Of a DNA stretch of 64,000 bases, positions 12,484-23,681 are shown in pieces (the stretch's first letter is position 1; each line of letters opens with the position of its first letter). The stretch lies in NCBI RefSeq assembly GCF_947179165.1, contig NC_077241.1, positions 27,789,746 to 27,853,745 of the forward strand. Reading direction: 5' to 3'. The notes beneath the pieces were generated by a model. It was given only the letters and a program-made list of their open reading frames with translations. It did no database searches and was not told where the DNA came from. The stretch comes from Solanum dulcamara. Lineage: Eukaryota > Streptophyta > Magnoliopsida > Solanales > Solanaceae. A program made the position numbers and the translations under genes.

Positions 12484-14639
12484 AGTTCGTCCTTGGAATG
12501 TCTACAGACCGTGTCTAGTAGAGTCTTGTTTATCGGTGTGTTGTGCACCACATCTATAAACAGAAGGCTATAGGACATTTAGGATATTACTTTATTTCAT
12601 ATCTAAGATCGTGCGACAAAGCCGAGTCATAAGAAATGACATTCCCCATACTAACCTGTGATTTCAGCAGAAGGACAATATCGATAGAAGAAAGTAACTG
12701 ACGATACTGGAAGTTACAAAGCACGCAGGTAAGCAAAGGCACGAAAGATAAATTGTAGGTAAGGTGTTTCAATATAATTGATATATAAAGTTGGAAAATG
12801 AAAGGAAAAGTATACAGAAAAGTGCAACATGTGTTGTTCGAGGGGACATACAATGTGAGTCCATTTTCATACTGCTAATTGTGGGCGCCTTGTGTGGCTG
12901 CAATATGAGATGATATGACTATATATCTGTGCCCTATATGGCTGCGATATGATACGATACGAATATAAATATGTGTGCCCTGTGAGGCATTGTTGGTATT
13001 TTCTACGTGCAGGTGTGGAGATACTAAGAAATACAGAGGAAACTATGTCCAACTTTTTCTAGAAATAAAAAAGAGAATGAGATACAGGGCTGTAGTATAT
13101 CATGAAAGGTTGTGCTCACAACAATGATGAGATTTGACTAAACGAGTATGGCTGACCTCAAGAAATGAGTTAATTGTTGAAGTAATGGAAATAAAAACTA
13201 GGAGGTCGATATGGGTATAGTAGAACGAAGTCGGGAAAGACCTATAGGCCAAAGAAGACGATTTAGAGAAGACTGATCGATCGGGATAAAATGATATAGT
13301 AAGGCATCGCCTGAATTGATATATAGGGATAAACTATGACAAGTTATAGTTGAAAGATTTGCAGAACAACTGCTGCATTACGAGGTTATTAGAAGGATAA
13401 GTGGTATCCACTGGAATAAGGTTAGTATAATGATGAAGCTTTAAACACGGATCATCAAAGTATCAGTACTCCCGAAGGGAGAATTTGAACCAATTATGAG
13501 CACGAGCTAATTACTGATTAGGATAAATGGAATGTGGCTTTGAATGCACTGCTACATGATGGATATTACTCGAGTATCAACCATTAGATGAAATTTTATA
13601 TGATATAATCCAAATACTAAATCACCCTATAGTTATGCTAGGGTTTTCTATAAAGGCAACCTAACGTATGGATGATTTAACAGAGAATGTAGATATGGTG
13701 TGGCACATTAAATAGGTTGGAGTAGAATCATTCGCATGTGAATAGCTGAAAATAAATAGGGGATGACATGGGTACACCCTAAAAGAGGGGGAGTGGACAA
13801 GAGAACTACAAGCGTAAGAGAAAATCAACGGACGCTATCGTATATAAGTAGAAACGCTTAAACTTCAAACGATTCATAAGGTATGGACGCAATTATACCC
13901 GCACTACTGCACCAGATTCCATCAAAACTCCGAAGTTAAGCGTGCTTGGATAAGAGTAGCACTGGGATAGGTGCCCCCCCGGGAAGTGAAAAAGAGAATG
14001 AAACCAGTATGACAAAAAGAGATTGTAAGTGTGTGTTAGTGCAATGGCACATATGGAACAGACTAATCCAAGAGTAGAAAAGATTATGACTAAATCTGAA
14101 CGCACCTCGTGCAAATAGTACAAGAATAATTGTGCATCCTATGAGCATTGGCATACTAAGAGTAAGAGCAAGTGATTACTCGATAAAAAGAAGTCAGTAA
14201 TAGCAATGTGATCGCCATATTCAGAATCTTTTAAATAAAAGTATAAGATGGTTCGAGGCAGAACTATTAAGACACAATTGGTATTAAGGACAAAAGCCAT
14301 AGTGGAGCCCTGACCTCGACTAAATAAGGTAAGAGAATAATATAGCGACTCTAAGGCATTTTCTAAATTCCTCTAAGTACCTACACACATTGTGTAAGGA
14401 TTACAATATAATGCATGGTAGTAAAACTGGAAAGAAGATTTGAGTAAAGGCACAATGGAATATACCTAAAGTATTACAAGTTGGCATAAGAGAAATTGTG
14501 AAATAGCTTGAACAAGATCGAGTATCAGAAGTCGAATGACCAATTACAGGAGATAGAAATTCCGACTTAGAAATGGATAGGCCCAGATGTGATCCACTAA
14601 ATTATCGATAAAGTGAAGCTTATTCAGGGACAAGCTATC
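12484..14639 (+). other. Non-coding interior of element B
   Basis: No coding sequence is supported. Around 12880-12990 is a short direct repeat with the core GGCTGCGATATGA. The stretch 13151-14011 is absent from the related E interiors and contains the 5S-derived segment. Outside that stretch it resembles 34904-36330 and 40034-41440. Confidence 0.8.
13885..13987 (+). pseudogene. 5S rRNA-derived segment inside element B
   Basis: About 103 bp match plant 5S rRNA from its first base to roughly position 104. They begin GGACGCAATTATACC, pass through the characteristic AGTTAAGCGTGCTTGG (box A) and AGTAGCACTGGGATAGGTG (box C region), and end CGGGAAGT. It is on the same strand as the element. About 15-20% of bases differ from the plant consensus as I remember it, the last 15 or so bases are missing, and a C run replaces part of the sequence near 13973. 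A transcribed 5S gene is therefore unlikely. Plant Cassandra elements also carry 5S sequence, but in their LTRs; this one is internal. Confidence 0.85.
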
Positions 14640-15012
14640 AATTAGCATCCTAGAGTCGACAAGAAGGGGATATATTGGTCCTTCTCAGGTCATTCGAAGG
14701 ATAAATCTGCTTATGAGTTGGATCTACCGTCCGATTTGAAGCAATACATTCAGCTTTCATAGATCAATACTCTGTGAATATATAAGCGACCCACACAGAA
14801 TATTCTTCGTCGGTGAGGTCCACATGAAAGGAAAGTTATCCTACGAGGCGCAATCTATCGCTAACTTAGATCGGCAAAGTAAAAGAGTGCGAACTAAGGA
14901 TGTAGCTTTTGTGGAGGTGCTGTGGCAGAATAAGAATCATGAAGAAATGACCTGGGAAGCTGAAGAGGACATAGAACACAAGTATCCGTACCTATTTCCT
15001 ATATTTACAAGT
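14640..15012 (+). pseudogene. Integrase C-terminal and chromodomain remnant (element B)
   Basis: The only pol-derived sequence left in B. The 5' part (14690-14820) recalls the GPY/F region with stops and shifts (a YELDLPSDLKQY-like segment). From about 14886 an open frame reads through a complete chromodomain: VAFVEVLWQNKNHEE, then MTWEAEEDIEHKYPYLF. It ends about 150 bp before the polypurine tract, the usual place. The surrounding integrase is gone. Equivalent remnants occur in both E interiors. Confidence 0.85.
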
Positions 15013-15147
15013 AATCCTAACCCTTGGAAATATGATATTGATTGCTCGATAAAAGTATATGTTATGGAAACGGGGTAGGGGACCTCTCCATATAATCGGT
15101 ATAAGGTCCGGAGGAAGGTTTTGGTTTATATTTGAGGACGAATGTTC

Positions 15148-15162
15148 TAAAGGGGGGGAGGA
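15148..15162 (+). other. Polypurine tract of element B
   Basis: AAAGGGGGGGAGGA directly abuts the 3' LTR start at 15163. It primes plus-strand DNA synthesis in this class. Just upstream, GAGGACGAATGTTCT is shared with element E. Confidence 0.92.
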
Positions 15163-15496
15163 TGTTACACCTCACACTCTCGAGCTCGAAATGTCTCTTA
15201 AGTTCTTTAGACATTATCCTGTGAGCCAGATAATCTACGACACTATCAAATGACTCTAAGGAAAGGAGAATGTGATACCCTATAGTAGAAAAGGTTGGAA
15301 ATAGAGTCATAAGAATCTAGAAGGAATTGGAGGCCAAGTAATGAGTCGTAGGAATCGATTTACCTACGTAAGCTACTAATTTATAAGTCTTATACACTTG
15401 AGTTACTTAAGGACATACCAAGCTTATGTAGCATGGATTACATAGGCTCCTAAAATAAGACGACATTATGAACCCACGAGGAAGGGGAAAAGACGA

Positions 15497-15713
15497 CACG
15501 TGGCAGCCAATGGAGGAGCGACACGTGGCAGCACCTCAAGCAAGCAGGTGATGCACCTACTTAGGGTCAAGTAGGTGATGCATCTGCTTGGGGGGGTGGA
15601 CCCCACTGCCACGTGGTAGCCCCTAGTTGGCAGCATGATACGTTGGCCAATTATGGCTCAACACGTGTCACCCTTAGGGGCTGACACGTGTCACCCTTAG
15701 GGGCTTACACGTG
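15497..15713. promoter_or_regulatory. Six CACGTG (G-box) motifs in B 3' LTR U3
   Basis: CACGTG occurs at 15497, 15522, 15610, 15662, 15685 and 15708 (start positions), just upstream of the TATA-like box. The last three lie in tandem copies of about 23 bp (ACACGTGTCACCCTTAGGGG). CACGTG is the core of plant G-box/ABRE sites bound by bZIP and bHLH factors. A role in this LTR's expression is inferred. Confidence 0.7.
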
Positions 15714-15732
15714 TCACCTCCAAGGAAGCCCA

Positions 15733-15738
15733 TATATA
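15733..15738 (+). promoter_or_regulatory. TATA-like box of B 3' LTR
   Basis: CATATATACA, 20 bp after the last CACGTG. The same arrangement is at 6926 in the 5' LTR. It is the likely core promoter. Confidence 0.6.
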
Positions 15739-17423
15739 CATGTAAAAATGACTCTTATCTTCAGTTAATTATCCAAAAACTGCAGCAAAGTACCAAAAAC
15801 TTCAGCAACACAAAGAAATAAAAACCCTAAGCTAAGAGAGAAAAGTTTGGCGGCTAGGAGGTAAAAATAGGTAAGTCCCAATTTCGTTCTATAAATTAAT
15901 TATCCAGCGTATACCACGATGATATGGAGGTATTAGAAGTATAAAATCATGACTTGGTGCAGCCAAAACGGACAGCAAACAGTCCACACAGTTTCAGCGC
16001 GACTAGAGAAGTTCCGAGGCGAGTTTTGGTGTGTTTTGGCTAATTTCGGGTAAGGTAAGACTTCTCCTTTAAATTTAGACTTTTTGAGGTTTTTATGTAG
16101 TGTATTATATACCTTTTTTACTGATGGAAGTATAAAAAAATTCGTGGAGATGCTTGACGATAGAAACAATCAAAAGTGAAGTCGTCGTAGTTAAATTGTA
16201 GATGAAATAGGGTGTTGTGTGTGGGGTACTGCTGCAGATGTGTGGTGATGTGTTGAAGGGACTAGATATATTTTAAAAGTGGTGTGTATGCTTCTTGTTG
16301 AAGCCACACGACCCCTTGTTTGGTATAATTAAAGGTTTTGCGAAACAAAGACTAGAAACCCTATTTTGGTATTACAATTTTCAGCAAGTTGGGTGGAGTT
16401 TATATTGTGTAATGTTGCCATATTTTACTTGTATATGAGCTGTAGGTTGTTGTTGTTGGTTGGATGTAGTAATTAGGTATGTAATTGGGAATTTAGATAG
16501 GGCATATTATAGGGGAGATGCTGCCCAATATCCGGTAACTCTTTAAACTAGTTAAAGAACTAACTGAGGAGGCGAGCGAATAGTCGAGTTCTATCAATAC
16601 TCATACGTAACCTAAGATGCTGGAAAGCTAAGGGTTATTAATATTCATGTTGCTTTTATATTACTTAGGTTCAAAGGATGACGAGATGAATGAGATAAAG
16701 AGTCGTAAGAGGTATGTAAAGCTTATTCCTTCTCTTGGCATATTTTTGGCATAAGTAGGTAAAGATATTCTTCTTTATTTTGGCATGTCTTAGATATAAG
16801 TTATAAATGGTTTGTATATGGAACTTGGGTATAGTTCCATTCGTAAAGCTCCGAGTACAGTCCATAATTCTTATCCACTTCGTAATGGTAGAACTCCTAT
16901 AATAGTTGAGCTATTGCCTTTCTAAGGCTTCTATAGGATAAAAGGTAATATATGTAGAGCCTATTGACTCGTGTTCACTTCTAAATGCTAAGGCTCTTAA
17001 GGTAGCTGAGCTATCACCCTCAAGCCTTCTATACAGGAAATAGTAACCGGATGCATGGGAAGCATGAACTATAACTCCTATTCATTTCTTAATATCGAAG
17101 TTCTTGAAGTAGTTGAACTGCTACCCTCGAGTCCCTATATGATGAATACTAATTGAATGTATGAGCTCTCATGCCTAAGAACTCTATAATGACAAGTGTC
17201 TCTGATTGCAGAAGCCATTTGGTATTACCGTAATAAAAGCCTAGGACTCTTGAGACTCCGTCGATGTGGTCCCTAATAGAAGTTAGAGGATACATGAGAC
17301 GATGATAGTTTTGATCCTCAAATGATAGTCCATGATGATTGTTATACCGAATCTCAGATAATGAACTAATTGCATATGATTCCTCGTTACTTTACTCGTG
17401 CAGGCTGTTAATACGTCACTCAC

Positions 17424-17735
17424 CGTGTCCCATGAAGGGCCGGGCAGGATAAACTCACCGAGTCCCATAAAGGGCCGGGCATGATAAATTTACCGCATCC
17501 CATGAAATGCCGGGCATGATAAATTCACCGCGCCCCATGAAGGGCCGGGCATGATAAATTCACCGCATCCTATGAAGGGTCGGGCATGATAAATTCACCG
17601 CATCCCATGATGGGCCGGGCATAATATTTGATGAAATGATTATTCACCACATCCCATGAAGGGCCGAGCATGATATATGAATCAATGATCATTCACTGCA
17701 TCCCATTAAGGGTCGGGCATGATAAATGATAAAAT
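17424..17735. repeat. 33-bp minisatellite in B 3' LTR
   Basis: About eight units on the same CCCATGAAGGGCCGGGCATG theme as 11440-11765, with different point changes, so the two arrays have drifted independently. Confidence 0.88.
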
Positions 17736-18503
17736 GACATCTTCATTGAGTCCCTCACTGAAGGGCCAAATATAGTCTATAGGCATGCATGTGGAAATAT
17801 AGTGACACACCTGTAGCACCAAGTCCCATAGTGGGCCAGGTATGGTATGTAAGGAAGGTATATATGCCCTCATATCATAAGATGCAGGTAGAGAAATTCA
17901 TTAACTGTTATATTTATTTCTTTCATTCCTACTTCAGTTGTTAGCTCAGTTATGTATTGTTATGCTTTATATACTCAGTACATTTATCGTACTGACCCCT
18001 CGTTCTTTAGGGGGCTGTGCTCATTCCCGTAGGTACAGATGTTCAGTTTGGAGATCCGCCAGCCTAGGGTTTCCACTCAACGATATTGGGAGCGCTCCAC
18101 TATTCTGAAGCCTAAATTTTGATACTAGTCATGTAATTTGTATGTATTTAATTGTCCAGGGGTACGGCGGGGCCCCTGTCCTGCCATATGTTATTGTTAC
18201 TATTCTTAGAGGTCTATAGACATATGTGTATATGGGTTGTTTATAAGTTTGTTTTGACTGTGCCCATACTGCAGGTTGTAAATATTTTTATGTTATGACA
18301 GCCTCATCGGCTTGCGTGCCCTTTCATGATATGATACGAATGAAAGAGGCTACATGTACATGAAAAAGTTTTCAACTATTGAGGCTTTTAAGTATAGTGT
18401 CACCTCACATATGGTTCAACTTAGGTGTAGCGGATAGATACGTATAGGAGGGATCCTGGTTGGACCCCAGTCGCGGCCTATGGGGTTGGGTCGTGACATA
18501 TAC

Positions 18504-19824
18504 CTCCCCGTGCACCTTCATGACCACCTCTGAGGTTCTAATCCTGGCCTCCACCTCTAACTAGAGGTGCTAGTGCTGGCGTGGCTCTACCTGTCTGTGG
18601 AGCTGGTAAGGCTAACTTATGCCGAGGGCACTCATGGGACCAATGATATAGCTCCCCGCACTCATACCACCCTTGGGAATATTGGCTAAAAACTAGAGGT
18701 CGGCAACCCAGGCTTGAAGAACCCATCTGTGAACCACCTCGGCCCTAACTCAGACCGAACTATAACCAATCTAATGGTATTGATCACCCTTCGAAGTATG
18801 AAAAGAAGCTTGGAAGAGGCAGCTGGATGCACTAGACTAAACTCTCTAGTGAGATATATTATAGGACTCGTGGGTTATAAAGCGGCGCCCATCATGACTA
18901 TCCTCTTGTCTAACTTTCTTGCCCCTTCCCCATTGGGCCTCGCGACAGAGCTGCTCGAGCGAGTAGGCATGGTATAGCACCTCTATAAATAAGCGTCCTA
19001 TTGATACTAAAGACTGAATCTAGATGTACAACTGTATCTTCAATCCTCTGATGAAGCACCAAACGTTTTCCTCCTCTATAGGTAATATCATGGAAGCATG
19101 CCTGGAGATCTCATAGAATTAGGACTTGAACTCTGATATGGTCATGGAGCCCTACTCCAATCAAGAGAGAACTGTTCCCAAAGCTCATATCCAATGCTTC
19201 TGGGGATAAATCAGGCCAAAAAGGCCTCCGAAAACTCATCCCATATGACTGGTAGTGACCCAACTAGCCTAGTCTCCAAATATGTCTACCACCACTGTCG
19301 GGCGATACCGTCTTGCTGGTAATTAGTGAAGTCATCTCCTCTCGACTCCACGAAATCCAAAGTCTATACCCACTCACGGCAAGTAAGTAGAAACACATGG
19401 GCATCCTCACCCACAACCCTAGAAAATCACTGCAGTGATAGTCTAAGGAACACCCCGAGCATCGTCTGCTCTAGGAGTGGCATGATGCCCTCCAAATAAT
19501 TAGGTTGAGTGGTTGGTGTCGAAGGCTACAGAACAACTGGTGCCACTTGTGCAGGCTGGTCCTACGGTACTAGAGTAGTAAAAACTAGGGCTTGCTGCAT
19601 ACCCCAAATGGCATCCAAAATCTGGGTGAACATCGCATGTAGTTCCGAGGTTGTGGCTCGCTTAGGCAGTTGCTAAGCTAGTCCCGAGCCCACTAACTAT
19701 TGATATGCTTGACTACTAGTGGCTCCCTCTCTAGCTTCAGAGTCTTTTCTTGGTCTTGAGCTGGTACTACAACCTTGGCATGACCCTGAGGTCGACCTCT
19801 ACCTCTAGAGCACGTGCAGACCAT
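18504..19824 (-). pseudogene. gag remnant (element A)
   Basis: The start is the ATG read on the minus strand at 19824, beginning MVCTCSRGRGRPQGHA, about 190 bp downstream of the primer site. Capsid sequence follows, including DDFTNYQQDGIARQWW near 19300, typical of chromovirus gag. The zinc knuckle at about 18640-18690 reads YECGELYHWSHECP. Its first cysteine is tryptophan and the conserved glycine is tyrosine, so metal binding is probably lost. Stops and shifts occur throughout. The 3' end is cut by element B at 18503. Confidence 0.85.
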
Positions 19825-20015
19825 CTTGTAACAAAGTGGAACTAGTGAGATTTCCTGAAATCAACAAGACACACACTGCATGACAGTGAAGCAAAAGAGA
19901 CAAGTTCCGAAATAAATCTTGTAGCCTCCCAAGGATATGTCACAGACGTCTCCACACTGATCCGTATAACTCTTCTAAACATTAGCTATGTATAAGTGAG
20001 ACTGGTGAATTTAGG

Positions 20016-20027
20016 GCTCTGATACTA
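20016..20027 (-). other. Primer binding site of element A
   Basis: The minus strand reads TAGTATCAGAGC, one change from the initiator-Met site, three bases from the LTR edge at 20031. Confidence 0.88.
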
Positions 20028-20128
20028 ACTAGTCACGACCCAAATTCCCAGGTCATGTGGAGTCTACTATGATCCACCAATAGGCAAGCCAACCTATATT
20101 CCAAAATTACAAACATACAATGATGGAG

Positions 20129-20154
20129 TATATATATATATATATATATATATA
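20129..20154. repeat. (TA)13 microsatellite
   Basis: An uninterrupted TA run within the A 5' LTR, probably variable between individuals. Confidence 0.95.
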
Positions 20155-20440
20155 GACTTTTTGAGGATCCCTCCTAGAACCTGGAAGTCACATGTATAGA
20201 GCTGCTAATAAAAGAATACAAGTCCCAAAAGTGAACCACGAAAACATAGTTGTCTCAAAAACCAAATGACAAGCAAAATAAAAAACAAAATAAGACGGGT
20301 AAATCTAAAATGCAGTGTGCTCACCCTCGCCTCCGATCATGATTGTAGATGGTTCGAATCAATGCCAGTAGCTAGTACTCAAATTGCATCACCAAAATAG
20401 ATGCACAGTGTAGTATGAGTACCAAAATAATAGGTAACTA

Positions 20441-20860
20441 GTAGGCATCATAAGCTAACTAAGCAAGATAAGCAAAAGTAAACAGAAATGTGATTAAACG
20501 ATCATAACCAACTATAGGGCGAGAAGTAAATGTAGGTATGTGTATGAGCGTACTAGAAAACAAAGAGAAAGATTCTAACTAACAATGCCGGGCTCCCATA
20601 AACCTGATGGGTACACTCATGCACAATAAAGAGTAACGACCTGTACGGTAGTAGGCATCATAAGCTAACTAAGCAAGATAAGCAAAAGTAAATAGAAATG
20701 TGAGTAAACGATCACAACCAACTATAGGGCGAGAAGTAAATGTAGGTATGTGTATGAGCGTACTAGCAAATAAAGAGAAAGATTCTAACTAACATTGTCG
20801 GGCTCCCATAAACCTGATGGGTACGCCCATGCACAATAAAGAGTAACCACCTGTACGGAC
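20441..20860. repeat. 210-bp tandem duplication within A 5' LTR
   Basis: Both units begin GTAGGCATCATAAGCTAACT, at 20441 and 20651, and agree almost throughout. The 3' LTR has a single copy (about 167-370), so the duplication arose after insertion or in this LTR only. Confidence 0.9.
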
Positions 20861-23393
20861 TCCCATAAGCCCAACAAATGTAAGAATAGCTGAAAGAAAA
20901 TGAACAAACCAAATGATTTCAATAGTATCACCATTTTCCTGATATGAACTGAACTATTCCCAAGCTCTAACACCTAAACCCACAATTGAGAGTAAATGAA
21001 GACTTAAATAGAAAATTTATTACGAAATCAGGAATTTAACCACAGTCAAGTTGGACCATGCACTACAACCGGGTAGCTATAGCTAATAAGTCGACATGAG
21101 TAGGCTAAACTATGGACTTTAACAAGGTAAATGTAGCCAAAGTTCGAGTACGGGTAAGATAGACCGTAGACTTTAATTAGGTATATGTAGCTAGGAAGCC
21201 TAAACACAAGTAAGATGGACCACGAACTTTGATTGGGTATTTGTAGCTAAGGAGCCGAACACCAGCAAGCTGGACATATACTTTAACCTGGTAACTGTAG
21301 CTAAGGGATCGGATCAAATTAGAATCTACGGCCAATCGTGCATCATGGGGAGTACCCCCAAACTGATTGTCATCAATGCACTGCTCTAGCTTGAACCAAA
21401 TATAACCCGAATCGCCAAGAAAACCTCCAAAATCAAGAATAGAGCGATACAAGACCTATAAGAGAATAAGGCATTATGGAGGTTAGGTCACAAGCTGAGC
21501 TACTTCCTAGGTAAGGCTCAGACTATCAGGCTTAAGTCTGCTACATCAATCTACAGGGAACTAATCGTTCGAAATGACATTGGAGAAGTTCTAAGGCCTA
21601 ACAACACCAAAATCGTGCAAGTCTAAGGCAACACTAGTCTACGCTTACACTAAGGCAAAACAAAGCACAGTATTCATCACAGGATAGAAACAGCCAACAA
21701 CAACAGGAGTCATGCTTAAAAAGTCCAACAATTAGTTGGAATAACATCTAGGGCCTGGAATCTAGGAATTTAGAATGATCGACACCTGAACCCCACCAAA
21801 TTAATACAAATCAATAAATAATTTCCTAAAGATGCTCAATCTCACGAAGGGAAAATTGTAGCATAACTGTAATGTGACCATGCGTGCTCCAACTCAAAAC
21901 AATAGAATCACAACATTAATATGGGCATTATGATATTAAGATTGTCGAATTTAGGGATAGACCAATTTTTGGGTCTAAAATAGACAATGTGGGGCCCGCA
22001 TTTGAAATTCTAGAATTTCGAAATTGACCCCCAAATAGGTTCTGTATATTTTCCCAAACTCACAGATTAATTTGATAAACACTACAGGGTTGGGAAACAA
22101 TGCAAGACGGGCATGCACAAAAATTCTCATAATTTGAACTAAGAAGTTAAAAGAAAGAAGCAACTTTGATTAGCTATTTCTCACAAACGACACCCCCACG
22201 ACCCAAACCAAACATACCATGGTGATCCTTACAAAATCCCCTACAATCTAGCCTCAATAATCACTAAAAACATAATTATATTGGCCGTTACAATTCTCCA
22301 AATTTTAACAAAATAACATATCGAAAACTAAGTATGAATTCTTACCTTAAACAAAGCTTCCCCTCGTATTTCCGAGCTAACCACTAGATTTCTAACGAAA
22401 ATCTCCTAAATTTGGAGTTTTGAATCGCCTAAATTGAGCTTGAAATTAAGGAAATATCGATGTTTGAAGTTGAGAGTTATGACTGAGTTTGTATTTCTTG
22501 TCTTAGTTAAAAGAACAGGAAGCTGCTCTTCGCGATTGCGGGGACACATATCGCAATTGCGATCGGATCCCAAATAGACCATCGCGATCATAAAGGTAAG
22601 GACTCGTGATTGCAAAAGCAAATTGGTTCAAACCCAATCAACTCTTCATCGCGATCGCAATGGCTCCTTCATAAATGCGATGATGAAAGCCACCTACACT
22701 AGATATCAGCTAAAAAGCTAATATTTCGTATGTTCAAATATTCCACCGGGTTGCTCTTAATTTATTCAAAATCCCATGCGCGCACACAAAATATGCTACC
22801 CCACAAAATTTTACATTCCACACTCAATGGCATAGTCGAAATTTCCATACGAGGTCATTACAATTGAAATTGTGCTCTACACCCAAGGATCATTTTGAGC
22901 CAAATTCTATAATGGGTTTCAGAATTAGACTGGAAACCTCAAAAAATGAACGAAGGATCGTTCTAGACCAAACTCGATATTGTGGTGCTAACCGTGCTGT
23001 CAGAATTTTCATCTGAGTGTGTTATCCGAGAATGTTGACCAAAGTCAACTGTAAGACAAATTTCAAAGGCAAAAGAACCTAATGGTCCTAAACTCCTAGC
23101 AATTGCCTTAGTACTCATTACGACCATGCTACTAGCATAATTTGGCCATTTCAGAGCTGATGGAACTATTAAAATTTTATTCTTAGGTCATTTTTTTGAA
23201 GTTATGACCGAAGTCAACTTTTCAAATTATAACAACTCTAAAAAGGGAAACGGGCCTAAAACTCAAACGAATGACCAGGCGACCAAACAGTCAGTCCTAG
23301 CAAGTCATAAATGACTTAAGGTCGCTACTGGAATGCTCTAAATGACAAAATAAATGTCTAAATTCAAAAATGACCTGGACGTTTATTATAATA

Positions 23394-23681
23394 GTATCAT
23401 ACCATTCATTTGGGCGACTCCTCATTATCCCAAAAGAGGACTTTTATTAAGTCTAGAGAAGAGTTTGCATCCCTTACCCTTGCAAGGTATTAGACTGCTG
23501 TGGGAATGACAACAATTTCTTTTATGAACACATAGCTCATAAGTGATGGTTGTCTTTAGAGAAACTCCCCAGATGTAAAATATTATATTTCCATATACTT
23601 AGTTACATTTAATGTTTTATGTCTTTTAGCATTTGAGTATGCTCCCTTCAGCTATTTTATATTTACATTCCATGTACTGAC
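23394..23681 (-). repeat. LTR F fragment, inner part
   Basis: 288 bp between A's LTR and the solo LTR D. Together with 47193-47677 it reads as one minus-strand LTR that D split (TSD CTGAC) and that A truncates at the left. Recognisable as gypsy LTR by style only; no gene. Confidence 0.6.

Larger units (their letters stand above)
6349..18498 (+). mobile_element. Element B: non-autonomous chromovirus derivative with 3.3-kb LTRs
   Basis: Bounded by a perfect 5-bp duplication, TATAC, at 6344-6348 and 18499-18503. The 5' LTR starts TGTTGTACCCC and the 3' LTR ends GGGTCGTGACA. The primer binding site is at 12472-12483 and the polypurine tract at 15148-15162. The interior is only about 2.7 kb and has lost gag, protease, RT and most of integrase, so this is a large non-autonomous (LARD-like) element needing proteins from relatives. 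It interrupts element A. Element B' was later inserted in its 5' LTR. Confidence 0.93.
15163..18498 (+). repeat. 3' LTR of element B
   Basis: 3336 bp, TGTTACACC to GTCGTGACA, followed by the TSD copy TATAC. It contains a CACGTG cluster, a TATA-like box, a GTAAGT donor-like site at 15871-15876 and an 8-unit minisatellite. Open frames in it are incidental. Confidence 0.93.
1..23393 (-). mobile_element. Element A: Tekay/Del-like Ty3/gypsy chromovirus, left-truncated by window
   Basis: On the minus strand the order is 5' LTR (20031-23393), primer binding site, gag, protease, RT, RNase H, integrase with chromodomain, then the 3' LTR (2944 down to the window edge). This is the chromovirus order. 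LTRs over 3 kb and the terminal chromodomain fit the Tekay/Del lineage (family knowledge). All genes carry stops and frameshifts, so the copy is dead. It is interrupted by element B at 6349-18498. The base run following its right end is GTATC; the matching left TSD lies outside the window. It appears to be inserted in LTR F. Confidence 0.88.
20031..23393 (-). repeat. 5' LTR of element A
   Basis: 3363 bp. The plus-strand left edge is AGTCACGACCCAAA (a T-to-A change in the usual TGTCACG) and the right edge is TTATAATA (from TATAACA). It matches 1-2944. It contains a TA microsatellite and a 210-bp tandem duplication not present in the other LTR. Confidence 0.88.

Noticed and set aside
12880..12990. 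Possible tRNA-like or riboswitch-like structure in the GGCTGCGATATGA repeats
   Set aside because: Only two or three short AT-rich direct repeats, with no cloverleaf or conserved core.
13885..13987. A functional 5S rRNA gene
   Set aside because: Single copy, about 15-20% diverged from the plant 5S consensus as remembered, altered box C region, missing 3' end, and no T-run terminator.
15062..15310. Minus-strand frame resembling others at 6383, 31192, 36652 and 41664 (MTLFPTFSTIGYH)
   Set aside because: The similarity arises because all lie in the homologous LTR 5' ends of B and E; it is antisense to the LTR and not a gene family.
11440..17740. Regularly spaced repeats that could suggest a CRISPR array
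   Set aside because: Units are contiguous with no unique spacers and lie in LTRs of a plant retrotransposon; they are minisatellites.
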